DNA from: Rhabdornis inornatus
Lineage: Eukaryota; Chordata; Aves; Passeriformes; Rhabdornithidae
Reading direction: 5' to 3'
NCBI GenBank assembly: GCA_013397075.1
Contig: VWZS01004484.1
Span: 1,317,821-1,381,820 of the forward strand
Length of the DNA stretch: 64,000 nt
In this document: in pieces, positions 39,201 through 52,490 of the stretch
Numbering within the stretch: the stretch's first letter is position 1
Layout of the letters: each line of letters opens with the position of its first letter
The notes under the pieces: generated by a model
Database searches by the model: none
What the model was told of the DNA's origin: nothing
The model's input: the letters and a program-made list of their open reading frames with translations, nothing else
Program-made: the position numbers and the translations under genes

Positions 39201-40970
39201 GCTGTCTGGGTGAACTGTGGTTTCTCTCAGGCCAGAATGTTACAAATTTAAACCTTAACAATAAAATAGCATCAGGCTAAAGAAATGCTCAAATAAAGAA
39301 CGAGAACTGTCTCAAAGGATTATAAAAAACATCATGTGGTGTTGTCATGAGTCCTTCAAGAGCTTCAGAAGCAGTGTGGATGTGGTCAGCTATGGCAGGG
39401 GTGTGATGCCAGGCTGCCTCCTTTCTCCTGGGGTGACTGGGTGAGGGATAAGCCAGGTAGGTTTGGTTACACAGGAGTTTTAATTTGATCTCACTCAATG
39501 GTACAGTCACTCTTCGTCTTTACTGCTCACCCCCAAATCAGCATCCTTTGTCAGACACTTACTGGTGCTGTACCTGCTGAAACGAGACAAGTTCCTTTGA
39601 CAGCTGTGGTTGTTAAAACCCAGTCTTGTAAATAATTCACCTCTGCCAGGGCCCTACAGCCTAAACAGCTGCAGGTATGAATCGAGGAGGCCCTTGGTGG
39701 TATTTCAGCATTTTTCAGAAGGGCTGTTTTTGGCAGGGACTAAAGCAAAGGAAATCAAGGTTGTAAAATATGTGCACCCAGAGATAAATATTTTTGGGTG
39801 TAGAGAGAGGTCATGTGGGAGCATCCTATCAAACTCCCACTCAAAAGTGTGCTTTTGTAATGTAAAGCAAGAAAACAAGATTCTGCTCAGCAGATGAGAG
39901 TAAAATTTAAAGCAGGGGTAAAAACAAACAAGCAGGAGACTTTTAATACCTTTTTTGTGATTCAAAGATGTACCATTCTCCTGCTGTTTTGATAGAATAA
40001 TCTGTTTCTTGGCTTATCTTGTGCAGGGGATAGGATAGATCATGTTTATGAATGGCATGAGCAATTTTTAAAATTTCTTTGATTTTTCATGTGTATTGCT
40101 TCCCATCAGCATACTGTGAAGTTCTAACAATAGGAGCCTACAATTAAGAAAGGATATTATTAGTATCGGAAGGTTTCTGACACTGTTCTTTACTGTAGGT
40201 TTGTCAGCATTTATACTTTGTCCTGCTTTAAAGTTTTTAGTAGTGTACAGTATGAAAAGCTTTGTTTTGAGTAATAAGAATATTGTCAGTGCATAACAAA
40301 TGCATTGTTTATAGTGAAAAACCCCAAGCCCACCCCGAACAAAACAATTTCCAAGTGATGTACTTTCATAGCAGATACCAAACTGATGCTCCTGGAGAGC
40401 TGTATTTTAATTAAAACCTATATTATTATTTGTTGCATCCAAAGATGTTTTTTCTGTTTTAAGACACTTTGCTTTGACGTGCAAATCTGCTGCTCAGCCA
40501 GACACTGAAAGTCTTAACAATCCTTTATATTTGTCATCTCACATTTGGAAAGATATGGAGAGCAGAACCCCAGTAGGGTGCAGCCATTTCTTTGCTTGGG
40601 ATCTGGAATTGTGCTGTGATTTCACGGCTTGTTCTTAACCTGAACCATCAGAACACAATTCAGCAAAGGCTGCTGGCTGTTGCTTGGCATCGAGGGGAAA
40701 TTACATCAATCTGCAGGCTGGGGCTGTTTCTGTCAGAAATGAAGTTTCCCAGGATTACTGGAAATTCATCTGGAGTCATTTTGAGTGCCTGGGCTTGGGG
40801 AGTTGGACATGTCACAAGGGTTATGGCCCCTTCCTCCCCCACCCCATCCTTCCTCTCCTGCAGGCAGCTCTTCCCAGCTGCTTGGAGCAGAGCTGCACAG
40901 TCACAGAATATGCTGCTTTAATTTACAAGTTCCATACAGTGTTTTTATTTAGAGGGGGAGATCTCATTTG

Positions 40971-40984
40971 GATTAATATTAATC
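40971..40984. other. 14-bp palindrome GATTAATATTAATC
   Basis: The perfect palindrome contains two opposed TAAT cores, which are homeodomain-type binding motifs. No function can be claimed from this alone. Confidence 0.4.
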
Positions 40985-41361
40985 AAGACCACTTGAGGTT
41001 TAGGTTAAAGGCAATAAATAAATGCAGCTTTTATAATCATGGGAAGTATTTGCAATGGTTTTGGAAAATATTTTAAAAACCAGTGTTGGGATAATTAACT
41101 GGAAAGTAGTTTTAAAGCTTGCCTTGCAGCCTCTCTGGAAAGCAATTTTTATGTTTAAGAGGATGAAAGATATTTTTTCTCCTGGAAACCAGTTGGCAGA
41201 AGCTCCAGCACGAAGTGCTCTTGGATTAAATCTGAGCTGAGAGAGCTTGGCACTCAGGGAGGAGGAGGAGGTAAGGACTGGCATTTTTAGGAATCCTGGT
41301 TTTGAAATGCAAAGGTGTGTGTATCAGTGCCTTCTAGATGCTTTGTTTGGCTTTATAGGAT

Positions 41362-41387
41362 ACACATATATTTATGTGTGTGTGTGT
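41362..41387. repeat. Short (TG)n microsatellite with complementary ACACATA flank
   Basis: A run of TG (41375-41387) is preceded by ACACATATATTTA, so the tract can fold on itself. It is low complexity. Confidence 0.8.
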
Positions 41388-42921
41388 ACACATTTTACAT
41401 ATATCTGTAGAGGCAGATACACCTTTGTGACATTTTCACACAGAGGGGAAGATGTAGGGGGAGAACAGGAACTCGTATTCAGAGGTACCCACAGCTTCTG
41501 CTCACTTGCTCATTCATGACTTGTCCTAGATTTGCCTCATTTACCTTGAGGAGTTGGAAGATACAAATTTTGCTCTCTGAACCGTGAGCTGAAGGTGGCT
41601 GGGCTTTTCCCTCAGTAATTTAGCCAGCAGAAATTTGTTTGAAACATCTAATGAACTTTCATAAAATGTCTAAGGAGAGGAAAAAAAAAGCTCATGTAGG
41701 GTTTTACTCCAAAGGTTTTCTAGGCTACAAAAGCAAAATACTCCTTGAAAAAAGGAAATTCAAGTAACTCTTACTGTGAGATGAGTGAAAATGTAAGGAC
41801 TGTGTGGGGCCAACAGGAAATGATCCAAGTGGGAAGAGTGCATTGCCCTCAGTCTGGGGAAGTGGAGGAAATGTGCCAGTCAGGATTGTTTTTCAGCTTT
41901 CCTCGCTCTGCTGTTTTGATTGAGCCTCCTTGTACAAAATACAATGCTTCTTTACAGGGAAAACATCCACTGACAGGGCAGCTCATGGAATGGGATGCTT
42001 AGGGTTGAGTTGAAGACTTAATGAAGGGCTGTTGGCAAGGAGCTGTCTGGGAGCACAAGCTGGCCGTGATGCTGCTCTGGAATACAAATGCTTCCCTCTT
42101 AGGGAAGGCATTGGGGGGTGCATTTGGAATCTCTCATGCTGAGCATGAAAATTTAATCTGGGTAAACAACATCCCCTGCTTGGTGGAAATTAAGGAAGAG
42201 GAACTGGAGCTCATGGGTCTGCTAATAGTGCCCAGCAGTGAGGGGCTCATGGGGCTTTCACCAGAGATTGTATGAGACAGGCATAATCTGCAAGAACTGC
42301 CTAGCATGTTATGATGCCACATCATGACACCTCTGCAGAGTATTTTCCAGGCTAGAACTGGCTGTGAGATGGTGCTGTGCCTTCAAGAGGGCTTTTCAGA
42401 ATTTGTGAGAGATCTGCTGAATTACAGTCTGTCAGGGTGAAGCCTTCTGCTGGTGAGACCAGTTGACTGTTGATGTGCATAAACAAAGTGTGTGTGAGGA
42501 TGATTGTGAGATATAATCCTGATCACCAGAATAAAATGTGAGTATCTGTTACAGCTCATCTTGCTATACAAATCAGTACAAATGTTTTGATGTAGTTTTT
42601 TTAAAGGGTTTTAACTCAGTATTCAGAATATCCTATGGTGAATAATGAAACGAAGGCAAGAAATAAAATATCACAGTGCTGATCTAGTTTTATGTGTCTT
42701 TTTTTGTCAGGTTTTCACCGAGTCTTCTGAATCCCAATGAAACATTGCCATTGAGTTCTCTACAGTAAAGCCCACATCACAGTTGTACATTATTCCTTCT
42801 AATCTGTGTTACCTTGTGCTTGTCAAGATAAGTTTATTTCAAGTTCAGGCAGCTTAATTGTCTGGCTGTTCTCCAGCTCCTTAGGATCTTGCCATGTTCT
42901 CCAGTCTTGATGAATGTGCAG

Positions 42922-42978
42922 TTTAGTACCACCCATCATATAGTACCACCACACCCATCATTTAGTACCACCCACTCC
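42922..42978. repeat. Imperfect 19-20-bp tandem repeat, 3 copies
   Basis: Three successive units share TAGTACCACC and ACCCATCAT or a near match. The middle unit carries a small insertion. Confidence 0.8.
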
Positions 42979-45540
42979 TCCTTGGCCACTCCTGGCAGGA
43001 AATGTGTTTTAGCCCGTATCTGTACTCAAGGGTGAATGCTGGTGTGGGGTTTTGGGGCATTTCTTGGTCACTGAAGTTGATTACTGTGTGATTGGAGTGG
43101 GGTTAATGAGGACTAAACAGAGGCAGGGAGGCTGTAGGACCACGCAGCAGTCCCAGGTTAGGCTCTGGCTCTGGAATGTTCCCAGAGGAGTTCTTTGCTT
43201 ATGCTGCCATTCAGTGAAGCCTTCTGAGGGTGAACTTCCTCTTGTGAAGACTTCCCTCTTCTTTTCCCTATGGCAGGCCAGGTGACTTCTGGGGTTCCTT
43301 CCATGCCACTTCCCAGACGTCTCCAATAAAGCTCCTTCAAGTCACTGCCCCTGGCTTTTGAATGTTCAAGTAACATGACATTTTCTTTATCCCAAAAAAC
43401 CAAGCACACCGACTTCCCTGACTGAAGCTTAAAATTTCTTGATTTAACGTCTTCCTCTACTTGCTTTCAAACACTATCATTAATTAATTCTGATTTCAAA
43501 CAACTCGTAAGGCCAATCAATCTGTAATTTTCAAGATCTTTCCAGAGAGTTTCCCACTCTAGCTGGTTTGGATGGAAAATGAAATATTTTTCCCAGGTAA
43601 ATTGTGAGTATATCAGTGATTTATGGCTTTATATCAGTCAATCAACCATGTTCTTGCTAAGTGGAGAGCAGGAAATTGTCAGGGGCACACCATGCACCTT
43701 GAGCTCTGCCTGTAATGCACCCATTAACTCTTCACTGCACAGTGAGAAGTGACCAGGGCAATGTATTTACCTCATGTCTTTAGTTTGATTTGCTAAAATA
43801 AACAGAATTAATTGCTGTTCTATGCTGGCCTATTCTGGAGCCCCTTGGTTTGGTTCCCAGTTGTCCCATCCCATGTCATTGGTATTCTGTGATGGTGCAA
43901 TGTGGCTTGCAGGTTGAGAAAGAAGTCCTGGAGGCTCTGGAGGAAATTGCCAGCCTGGGCTGGCTTTTCACTCTCAAACCATTGAGGGAAGCTAAGTGCC
44001 ATGGAGAAAATACAAAAGTTTGGGATTTTATCGTGTAAAATTGGATTACCTACTCCTCTCCTTATGAATAAGTCTGCTGTGCTCTGAAATACTGGTCTTG
44101 GTTTTTATACACTGATAAAAAATCTGTTAGTGTCCCTCTCTGGAGCTGTACTTTGGCTTATATAAAATCAGATCCTTCCCTCCCCCATAAGGCACTTAAC
44201 CCTAAATGAAGATTAATGTTTCATTACACTTTTATCAGTTATTTTATAGACTGAAATGCACTAGTCACATGCAGATGGATCTTCTGTGTCAAGTAATAGC
44301 AAAAATCAATGCTTTTATTTTTCTTTTTAAACCACTGTATCTACAGAAACACTCATTTGCATCAAGTAACTGCCTTGTTCTGTTGGATCTCAGCTGGGGG
44401 ATCTGTATATTGCCCAGGCTGAAGCTGCTGGAGAGTCCAGCTTTAAGCCCTGGGGCCTGTGAGCATCCACATAATTCCTCCTCTCACATTTTAACTTACC
44501 ATTTGTTCTTTGAATTCAGAGGCCTGTACAAGATCTTTTTATTGCCTAAAAAGAGAGGATTAACCGAGCTATTGGGGTTACAGCCTCCGTTCCAGCTGGT
44601 GCTGGCTGGCAAATACCCCAGGAATTGCTGGTCCTGATTTGGCATCTTGGCTATATTTAAAGTTTTATCTCTGAGGCTGCTTGGGAGGAGGTTGTTGGCA
44701 TTTGCGTGTGAAAGTCCAAGTGACTGCTTTGTGCAGACCCTGACGATGATCCAGTCTGCCTTCCCCAGGTTTCTGCTGCTTTATTTCCTCGTTGGGTAGC
44801 TGCTGATTCCTGTTAGTTTTGCCCTGCATCCGCAGCTGGCACAGGCTGACTTAGCCCATCAAAAAACATCTGAATAATGTGACTTAGATCAGCTGAGGAC
44901 CTTGGAGAAGACAAAGTTTCTATGTTTAATTCTTTTATCTTTCAACTTCTTTCAACTTCATTCACCCAACTGGCAGTCAGAATAAGGGAGTTGCTGGGCA
45001 ACTTCTTCCCTTCTTTCCATGGCATGTCTCTCCTTGCCAGGTGTTTTGGTGGGCTTTAGGGGGTCTCTTCCATCTCAGTAAGCAGTCACTCCCCAAAATC
45101 CCTCTGTGAGGAGGCAGGATGATATTGGTGCAACACAAAGCTGATTTCACCTAATTCCTTATCAAAACTGCTTCTTGTGCTGCTTGGATTCCTTGTGATT
45201 CCAGACAAGCACTGGGGTCTGGCTGTGTTGAAAAAGCCCTTCCAGGGGTTGTGGTGGTGGTGTCATAAATAGGAAGGGCTCAGGTGTTACCACACAGCAA
45301 AGTAAGAGTAGAGAGTGTTGCATTCCAGAAAGCTGCCTATCAGAAAGCAAAGTGAAATGATTTCTGGGAAGAATGTCCTGAGTTTTGGGCGGGTTTTTTT
45401 TGTTTTAAATGTAACAGTATTTTTTGTAAACCTGAGCACTTCGACTTTGCTTCTCTTTTAGCCAAGGGGAAGTGAGAAGAAAAAAAAATAAGGAAAACAT
45501 GAAATTTTCAGTTTTTATTTCAGCATCACTTAAAACTGGT

Positions 45541-45662
45541 CATAGAATACTAGAATAGTTTGGGTTGGGAAGGATCCCATCTCGTTCTATGTGCTGCCAT
45601 GGGAGGGACATCTTCCGCTAGCCCAGGTTGCTCCAAGCCTAGTCCAGCCTGGCCTTGGACAG
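45541..45662 (-). mobile_element. CR1 LINE 3' fragment
   Basis: It starts CATAGAATACTAGAATAG, then GTTTGGGTTGGGAAGGATCC, and ends with CAGCCTGGCCTTGGACAG. This is the antisense CR1 3' end, 5'-truncated. Confidence 0.87.
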
Positions 45663-47120
45663 AAACTGGTTGCTCTTGATGAACCAGACACTGTGTTTCT
45701 GTCCTTATTCTTTTTTAGCTTCAAGCTCTCACAATGACATTCTGGATTTAGCCTTTGGAGTTTGGAGGATGTCAACTTCACCTGGATGCAGTAAGGGTTT
45801 TTTATGAGCACTGACATATGTATTAGATGATGCACTGGAGATTAGAAAATAGTTGCTCTCTGTCATGTAACTTTTAATTATAAAACATGCAACTGAAGAG
45901 AAACAAAGTCAAGAGAGAAGAATCCAGTTATTATTTCTGGGACGGATGCTTCTCTGCTCTTGCTGTCCCGAGGATGTTTTTTACAGTGGGATAAAGGCAC
46001 CTTTAAATAGTCTGTTTAAAGTGTAATTGGTAAGTGCTCAGCTACAGTATTATAATTCAGTTGCATATAACTTGCATATAACATGGGGATGGAAAAATAC
46101 AGTAATAGTGACTGAAGGATTTATGGTGTTTTGGTGCATATTGCTCTGGATGCTGATTTTCCTGAGCCTGGGTTTATCAGTTACCTGGCAGTGGATTATT
46201 TACAGGTGCTATAAATGACACCAGAACTTACAATTGTGTTGTTTTGAGTTAAATGCTGTTCTAGGACTCAGTTAAATGGTTTTTCTTAGAAATAACATTG
46301 GGTCAGCTTCCAGCTGTGGGCTCCTTGCACAGCCATGACCATCCCAGGGACGGGTTTGGGAGGGAGGTGCACAGTCTGCAGGACGTTGCACAGGCACTGG
46401 TTTATACCTGGGGCCCTGTAGCTGCACTGTTTCAAAGCTGGGTTTGTGTGATGCAGTCACATTGCACAATTGACTCTCCCATTTTCCTTTTTTTCCCTTC
46501 TTCTTTTTAATATCCAATTCAGTGTTTTTTGAATTTAGTCTCAGTATTGCTTTCCTAACATCATAAAACTGTATCTAAGAGAGCAAGCCTGATTCAGCCT
46601 TCATAAACTTCTCTCTTTTTCTAATTTTAAAAAGGAATCCGCCTCACTTGACCCTAAAAGGGGGACAGAAAGCCCATAAAGATATTGCAGAATTGACTCT
46701 CAGGAAAGCAGCTGCTATTTTCATGTGCAGAAAGCTAAGTGTGGGAGTAAAGGGGCCTTTGAGCTTGACAGTGTCCAGCTGCTGGATGGCTGCCTTTTAA
46801 CATGGCATGCAGCTGTGTCCAAGTGTCTGTCCTGGGGAATCACAGACCCTGGACAGTGCAATGGTCCTGCTGGACCTGCAGAGCTGGACATGGAGACCTC
46901 AAGTTACTGCAGTTAGTCCTTGCTGGGCACAAGGAGGGAAATAACAACAAAACAGAAGGAACGAAATATGAATGGAGTTAAGGAACACTGCATCACTTCC
47001 CAGATTAATAAACGTGACATGGTTAAAACAACTCTAGAGACAAGTCCCTGGGGAATATCATAAAACCTTGACAACTTTTTAGAGAGGCTTTCAGAAATAC
47101 TGAACGGATGCTGTGCTGTT

Positions 47121-47257
47121 GAATCATAGAATCCCAGAATGGTTTGTGTTGGAAGGGACCTTAAAGCTCATCTCATTCCATGCCCTGCCATGGGCAGGGA
47201 CACCTTCCACTAGACCAGGTTGCTCAGAACCCCATCCAGCCTGGCCTTGGACACTTG
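47121..47257 (-). mobile_element. CR1 LINE 3' fragment
   Basis: AATCATAGAATCCCAGAATG at the start, then TTGGAAGGGACCTTAAAGCT and CATCCAGCCTGGCCTTGGAC. It is one of the better preserved copies here. Confidence 0.9.
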
Positions 47258-50200
47258 AGTGTAAACACCTTTGAAATGTGATGGTTTTAATGTAGTTTCT
47301 GCCCAAATTATCAGCAGGTCAAAGTATGTAAAGTTTGAAGGCTGTTGAAGGTGTTAGCAATTCTTTGTGGCTGTGTGGGTAGCTCACAGAGGTACATGTG
47401 ACACTGTGTAATAACTGACAGTATATATTAACTAAGGCCCTGATGTGTGGACATTGAATTGGAAAAGGAGCAGTATTTGAACATTTGAATGATAAAGTAA
47501 TTGTAAGGAGAATCCATGTGGGCAGAAGGAGAAGGACTCAAAACAACTCCTAGAAGGTCAGCTCAGTTGATCCTCATGAAAAAGATCTGCTTGGAGTACA
47601 GTGGAAGAACTTGGAAAATACTTTTGAGACAGTGTTGTCCTCAAGATGATGAAAACAGTATGGTGGGTGCAATTTTCACTTTCCTATAAGTGTTGTCTTC
47701 TGCTCTCCAGGTGTGAGTGAGGTCCCAGTGTGGTCCAGCCTGGGGGATGCATTTGCACTTGCAGAGCCAGTCCCTGCTCAGGGCCAGCCAAGCAGACTGT
47801 GCACTCATGTTGTCCTTGCTTTTCAGAGTTGTCTTAGTCTTTTGCAATCCATATTTCTGATTTCTTCAGGGGCCTTGTATTATTTTGTTCCACTCTCACA
47901 AATTGAACAGTGTTGCATTAACTCTTCTTCCCATCAGTTTTCTCTTCATGACAAAACTGCATGAGCATCTGCAGAGCTTCAGTGTGTTTGGATGCCTGCT
48001 CTGGCCTATTTTGACCTGGGTTTTCCACATGAATTATGATCCCGTAGTCATTTGTATTGTTCTGACAGTACAATTCTTTTAAAAAATCCTATTACATTTC
48101 AATTCCTGCTGATTGTATTCAATGGTCTTTGGAAGCCTTTTCAATTATTTATAATACATTTTTTCTCCGTTCCTACGGCTGAGCAGAATGTGTATTTTTT
48201 CCCTGCTCTCTATGGGTTTTCTCCTTGCTTTGACTGCTGTGAGGCTGTTTCCAGCTGGGTTTCCCCCCCATTCATGTGTTGTTTTGGCAGGAAAATGCCA
48301 GTGTGATCAGGCCAGGCGGCTGTGAGGGGGCGTGGGAGAGCTCTCCATTTTTCCTGTGCTTTCAGGATTATTTCCTCCAGCCTGGCCCTGCTCGGTGATG
48401 CACCTTTCACCACTGCAGGACCACAAGCCAGCAGTTCATGTCCCTGCATCCAGAAGCTGCCCAGTCCCACAGCTGGACTGACATGTGTCCCCCTGCTCCT
48501 TCCTCAATGGGTTACATTCCGTGTGCTGCCTAAAGGGAGTTGGAAGCAGGACTCAAAATAGTTTTGGGTGGTTCCTGGTTGTCAGGTCAGCTCCAGTTTC
48601 AGTTTTTGGTGGTGAACAGCACAGGTAAGTTTATGCCCTCCACTGTTCCTGCAGAGGTGTGAAGGCACACACACACTCTGCAAGGATGACTTGTATTATT
48701 TAGTGGCTTCTGCAGTCCCTGCAACCATGCTGTGCATGCAGGAAGCCATGGCCTGGTGGTTGCATGCATTGCTGCTGAATCTAACCCAATATCAAACTCA
48801 ATATCTAAGCAATATCTAACAGACCTTTCCAAAAGGTGTGTTATCCCAAAGGATGCTGTGTCCCTCTTCTTCAGGTCTGCAGGGGTTTTGCTGAGCTGGG
48901 ATTCATGGGTGAGGTGTAAATGCTCTCAGGGTGGTTCTTAAACCTCTTTATGTGCCAAAAATTGCCTTATCGTTACTATTCTGCATGGTATTTGGTTTTA
49001 AATAAATTCAAGTGATATCCAGGAAAAGTTTACACCATGAAACAGAAAGTGCTTTATACACAATGGGTTTTAAATGGTGGTTTTTGAGTTCAAGCAGGTG
49101 CTTAAACTGTGGCTCAAAGCTGAAGAGCACTATACAGGCGTATGGAATGCAGGATAGAACCCAGCTCCCTGTACACAGAAAATTGTCATGGTCACTTTTG
49201 GGAAATGTAACATTAAGTCAAAATAGAGAGACAGGATGCTACCAGCTGGAATAAAATGTAGGTAGTTGAAAAAAGATAGAAGCTAGTTTCTGTGTTTTAA
49301 ATTCTAGTGAGGTCTGTTGCTGACTTGGCTGCTCCTTGTCATCAGTGGGAGGAGAGGTCTGCAGCCCTCCCTGCTCCTGGTCTCATCCAGAACTGATCCA
49401 GTTCTGCCCTAGCTGGTTATGTGTGAGTTATAACTGTGTTAACATGAACTGAAAATACTGCAATTGGTTTTGGCTAGTCTTCTGCTCATTTATTTATATC
49501 ATATTCTGAAACGTGGTTTAGATGTAATTCTGTGTATATCTAGGCTTGGTTATGGACCTATCCATTGAGCATCTCACCATGGAACTGTAACTAATGATGT
49601 TCTAAGACTTTTTTTTTTTTTTAAATAAGAAAAAGGAGGAAGTCACTGCCCAAAGCTGGGACTGGAGTAAACTCCTAAATCTGTGTTGAAGGAAATGTTT
49701 TTGCCTCCATCAGGGATGTCTAGAAGCTCCCGTGCCTGAGTACTGCATGGGGAGGTGGGATGAAAGTGGGGAATGGATCACAACAGGTTTTAAATGAGCA
49801 GCGCCCTGTTCTCTCTCACTTGTGTTTTTCCAGCTCCCTGTTGTAAGCTGGAGGTTTCTGAAGCTGTGCTGCTCAGAGCACAGCCTGCTTTCTCAGCTCC
49901 CCTCCCAGCTGGGGATTCTCAGGGATAACCTGTGGGATAGGGTATGAGACTGAATAGCATATGGTATAGGGCTCTTGGATCAAACCATACCTGCACAAAC
50001 ATTCAGGTACCGTGGCCTTCAGCACCAAAAATCCTATGTTCTCCTCCTTGATGCTGAGGAGTTATCCTGCAAAGCAGTCAGTAGTGTAATTTTGGGAATG
50101 CAGGTTGCAGTGTGCATCCCTTTCATTTCTGCTTGTGCTGTTTCCTTGGGACTACAGTTAGGAAACAGTTAAAAAAATCCCCAGTAGAAATACTGAACCC

Positions 50201-52221
50201 TAGGCAGTTGTTCGGAAGAGCTAAGAGTGAAGTGAGCTGCTTTGTTAGCTCTTATCCTGAATTTTACTTGCTGTTTTTGAGCAAAATTTCAGCTGCTGGT
50301 TCAGCCATGGAAGAGGCATGGAATGGGTGCCTGTGCTGGGATTGCTCCTCAGCAGCCTGGATGAGTCACCTCCTGTGGTTTTGAGCAGCATCTCTGCACT
50401 TATTCTGTCATTTAAGTGTTATCAGGTTAGTGAGGAAAGATTTCTTATTTCTCCAGCTCATCTGCAAGAAGAGGAGGCCCCTTGAAACTGCTCCATCCCC
50501 TAATTGCACAGCAGCAGCAGACGTGCATATGGCAAGTGTTTCCTTGCTGACACATTAGCAGCAGGTCCCCAGCATCTCAGCCCCTTGGCTTCTGCGTAGC
50601 TCAGTTGTTGTGTGTTAAGTTTATCCTCAGTGGCACATAAAGTAGCTCCTGCTGTAGCTCTTAGGATGAAAAATGCCTTGGAAGCGAGGTGGGGAGCAGG
50701 CTGTGGGCTCTGTGTGGATGCAGGGACATCCAGCCACCCCTCTCCAGCTTGCAGCTGCATTCCTCTTCCTCTGTGGGCAGCAATTTGGCCCAAACATGCT
50801 GTTTGGCCAAGCTTACCAGGATGCAAGGAAAGGGCTCCAGGTGGAAGCTGGGAGCTCACAGCATAACTGGAGAGTGTATATACAAGGCAGAGTCCAAGCA
50901 GCTTCCCTAGGTGAGGTGAGGTAAATCTGTGCTGGATTTTTGAGCAGAGAGGTGAATTGCTGCTGTGTATGTATTCAGTGATGGAGCTGGAGAGAGATGC
51001 TAGGGTCTGTCATCTCATTTGTGGATATTTTTAAGGATTTTCTAGGGAATAACCAGTCAACTGACTGTGCAGCTTTTTGTTGTAGAGCTGTTATGACAAT
51101 CAGGGGGTCTAAAGGGAGGTGAGACCCTGCAAATGTGCAAATTACAGATAATTGCATTAGGACCCATCTCAGTGTGGTTATTTCTTCCTTCATGGTGGCA
51201 CTCAGGAAAGATTAAGAAGTAGTTTGGGAAGGAAATCAAAGTGTGAAAGAGCAAGAAATGAAGATTAGACATTCAAGTCTTAAAATTACGGGTCTTCACT
51301 ACCACGCTAGTAGGTGGTATTAGATCCTTGATGCTTTTCATGTTGAAATAAAGAAGTATGTGCTTCACATTTTTAGGAGAGACTTGTTAAACCACTGCTT
51401 TTTCTGGGAGAGGGGCAGTCCTTAAAAGAGCTCAGCTCCAGGCCAGAGTCAGTGTTGACATTTGGAGATGCATCCCCCAGCCCTGGTGGGAAAAGGAGAG
51501 GAATTCAGGAGAACAAGACTATTTTTTTCAGTGTGGTAATTATCACTCAAGGTTTTCCTCCAAAGCAGTGGGTCTTGTTGATGAAGTTGCTGCAGCTTCT
51601 ACATCAATTATTTTAGTCTGATTTGAAATGATGGTGGTGAATGCCTAGGTGTAATGGTTGCATCTTTAAATTATTTTATTAAGGCAGAGCAAGGGGAGTG
51701 GGTCTTCAGAAGGGAGATGATGCTCAGACCTGTGCTTAGAGCATACTAAATATTGTATAAATCTCTGTTCCAGTACCTCAGGGCCTTTTACCATGTCCTG
51801 CTCAGTAAAGCACATCTTATTCTTAAACCATGAAGACAGAAATAAAATTAAATAGGAAAGCTTATTGCTTGCTTTTTTTTCTATTTAGAGGTGCTTGAGC
51901 TACCTTCCCATTATGGTAAGTGCTGGAGATTATTCTTAGATACGCAAGAAAGCCATGTACTGAAAATTGAACCTGGCTCTTCTGTAGTCCTGTCTAGTGT
52001 CTCACATCACAATCAGCCTGAGGTACCACCACCAGCACTCCATTTTCAAAATCTCTTTGGAAATAAATCATGAAACAATCTTTATTTCATGAAACTGGAG
52101 GTTCAGGAAGTGACCTCAAGCCACCTAAAGTCAGTGGAAAGGTCTTGTTGCCTTTAATCAGATCCCTCATGGTGGTTGCTGGTGGGTTTTTAGTTAAATG
52201 GTGTAGACTCAACTCTTTTTT
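47258..52221. other. Putative intron, no recognised feature
   Basis: Unique sequence; reading frames are short and random in composition. A 14-base T run lies at 49609-49622. Nothing else was seen. The stretch 45663-47120 is equally plain. Confidence 0.6.
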
Positions 52222-52490
52222 AGTGGGGGGCAAGGTAATGGCTTCAAACTGCCAGAGCGCAGGGTTAGATGGGACACTGAGAAGAAATTCCTCCCTGTGA
52301 GGGTGGTGAGGCTCTGGCACAGGGTGCCCAGAGAAGCTGTGGTTGTCCCTGGATCCCTGGAAGTGTCCAAGGCCAGGCTGGATGGGGCTTGGGGCAGCCT
52401 GGGACAGTGGAAGCTGTCTGTCATGGCAGGAGTAGGATGGTATGGGCTTTAAGGTCCCTTCCAGCCCAAACCATTCCATGGTTCTGTGAA
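52222..52490 (+). mobile_element. CR1 LINE 3' fragment, sense orientation
   Basis: It contains AAGAAATTCCTCCCTGTGAG, GGCACAGGGTGCCCAGAGAA, CAAGGCCAGGCTGGATGGGG and TTCCAGCCCAAACCATTCCA in sense order, ending with a TGGTTCTGTGAA tail. At about 270 bases it is among the longest copies in the window. Confidence 0.9.

Larger units (their letters stand above)
34971..45540. other. Long putative intron stretch free of recognised CR1 copies
   Basis: More than 10 kb holds only microsatellites (36217-36250, 41362-41387), small tandem repeats (42922-42978) and a 14-bp palindrome. A 189-codon minus-strand frame at 36876-37445 has no recognisable product. A donor-like GAGGTAAGG lies near 41270. Confidence 0.6.
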
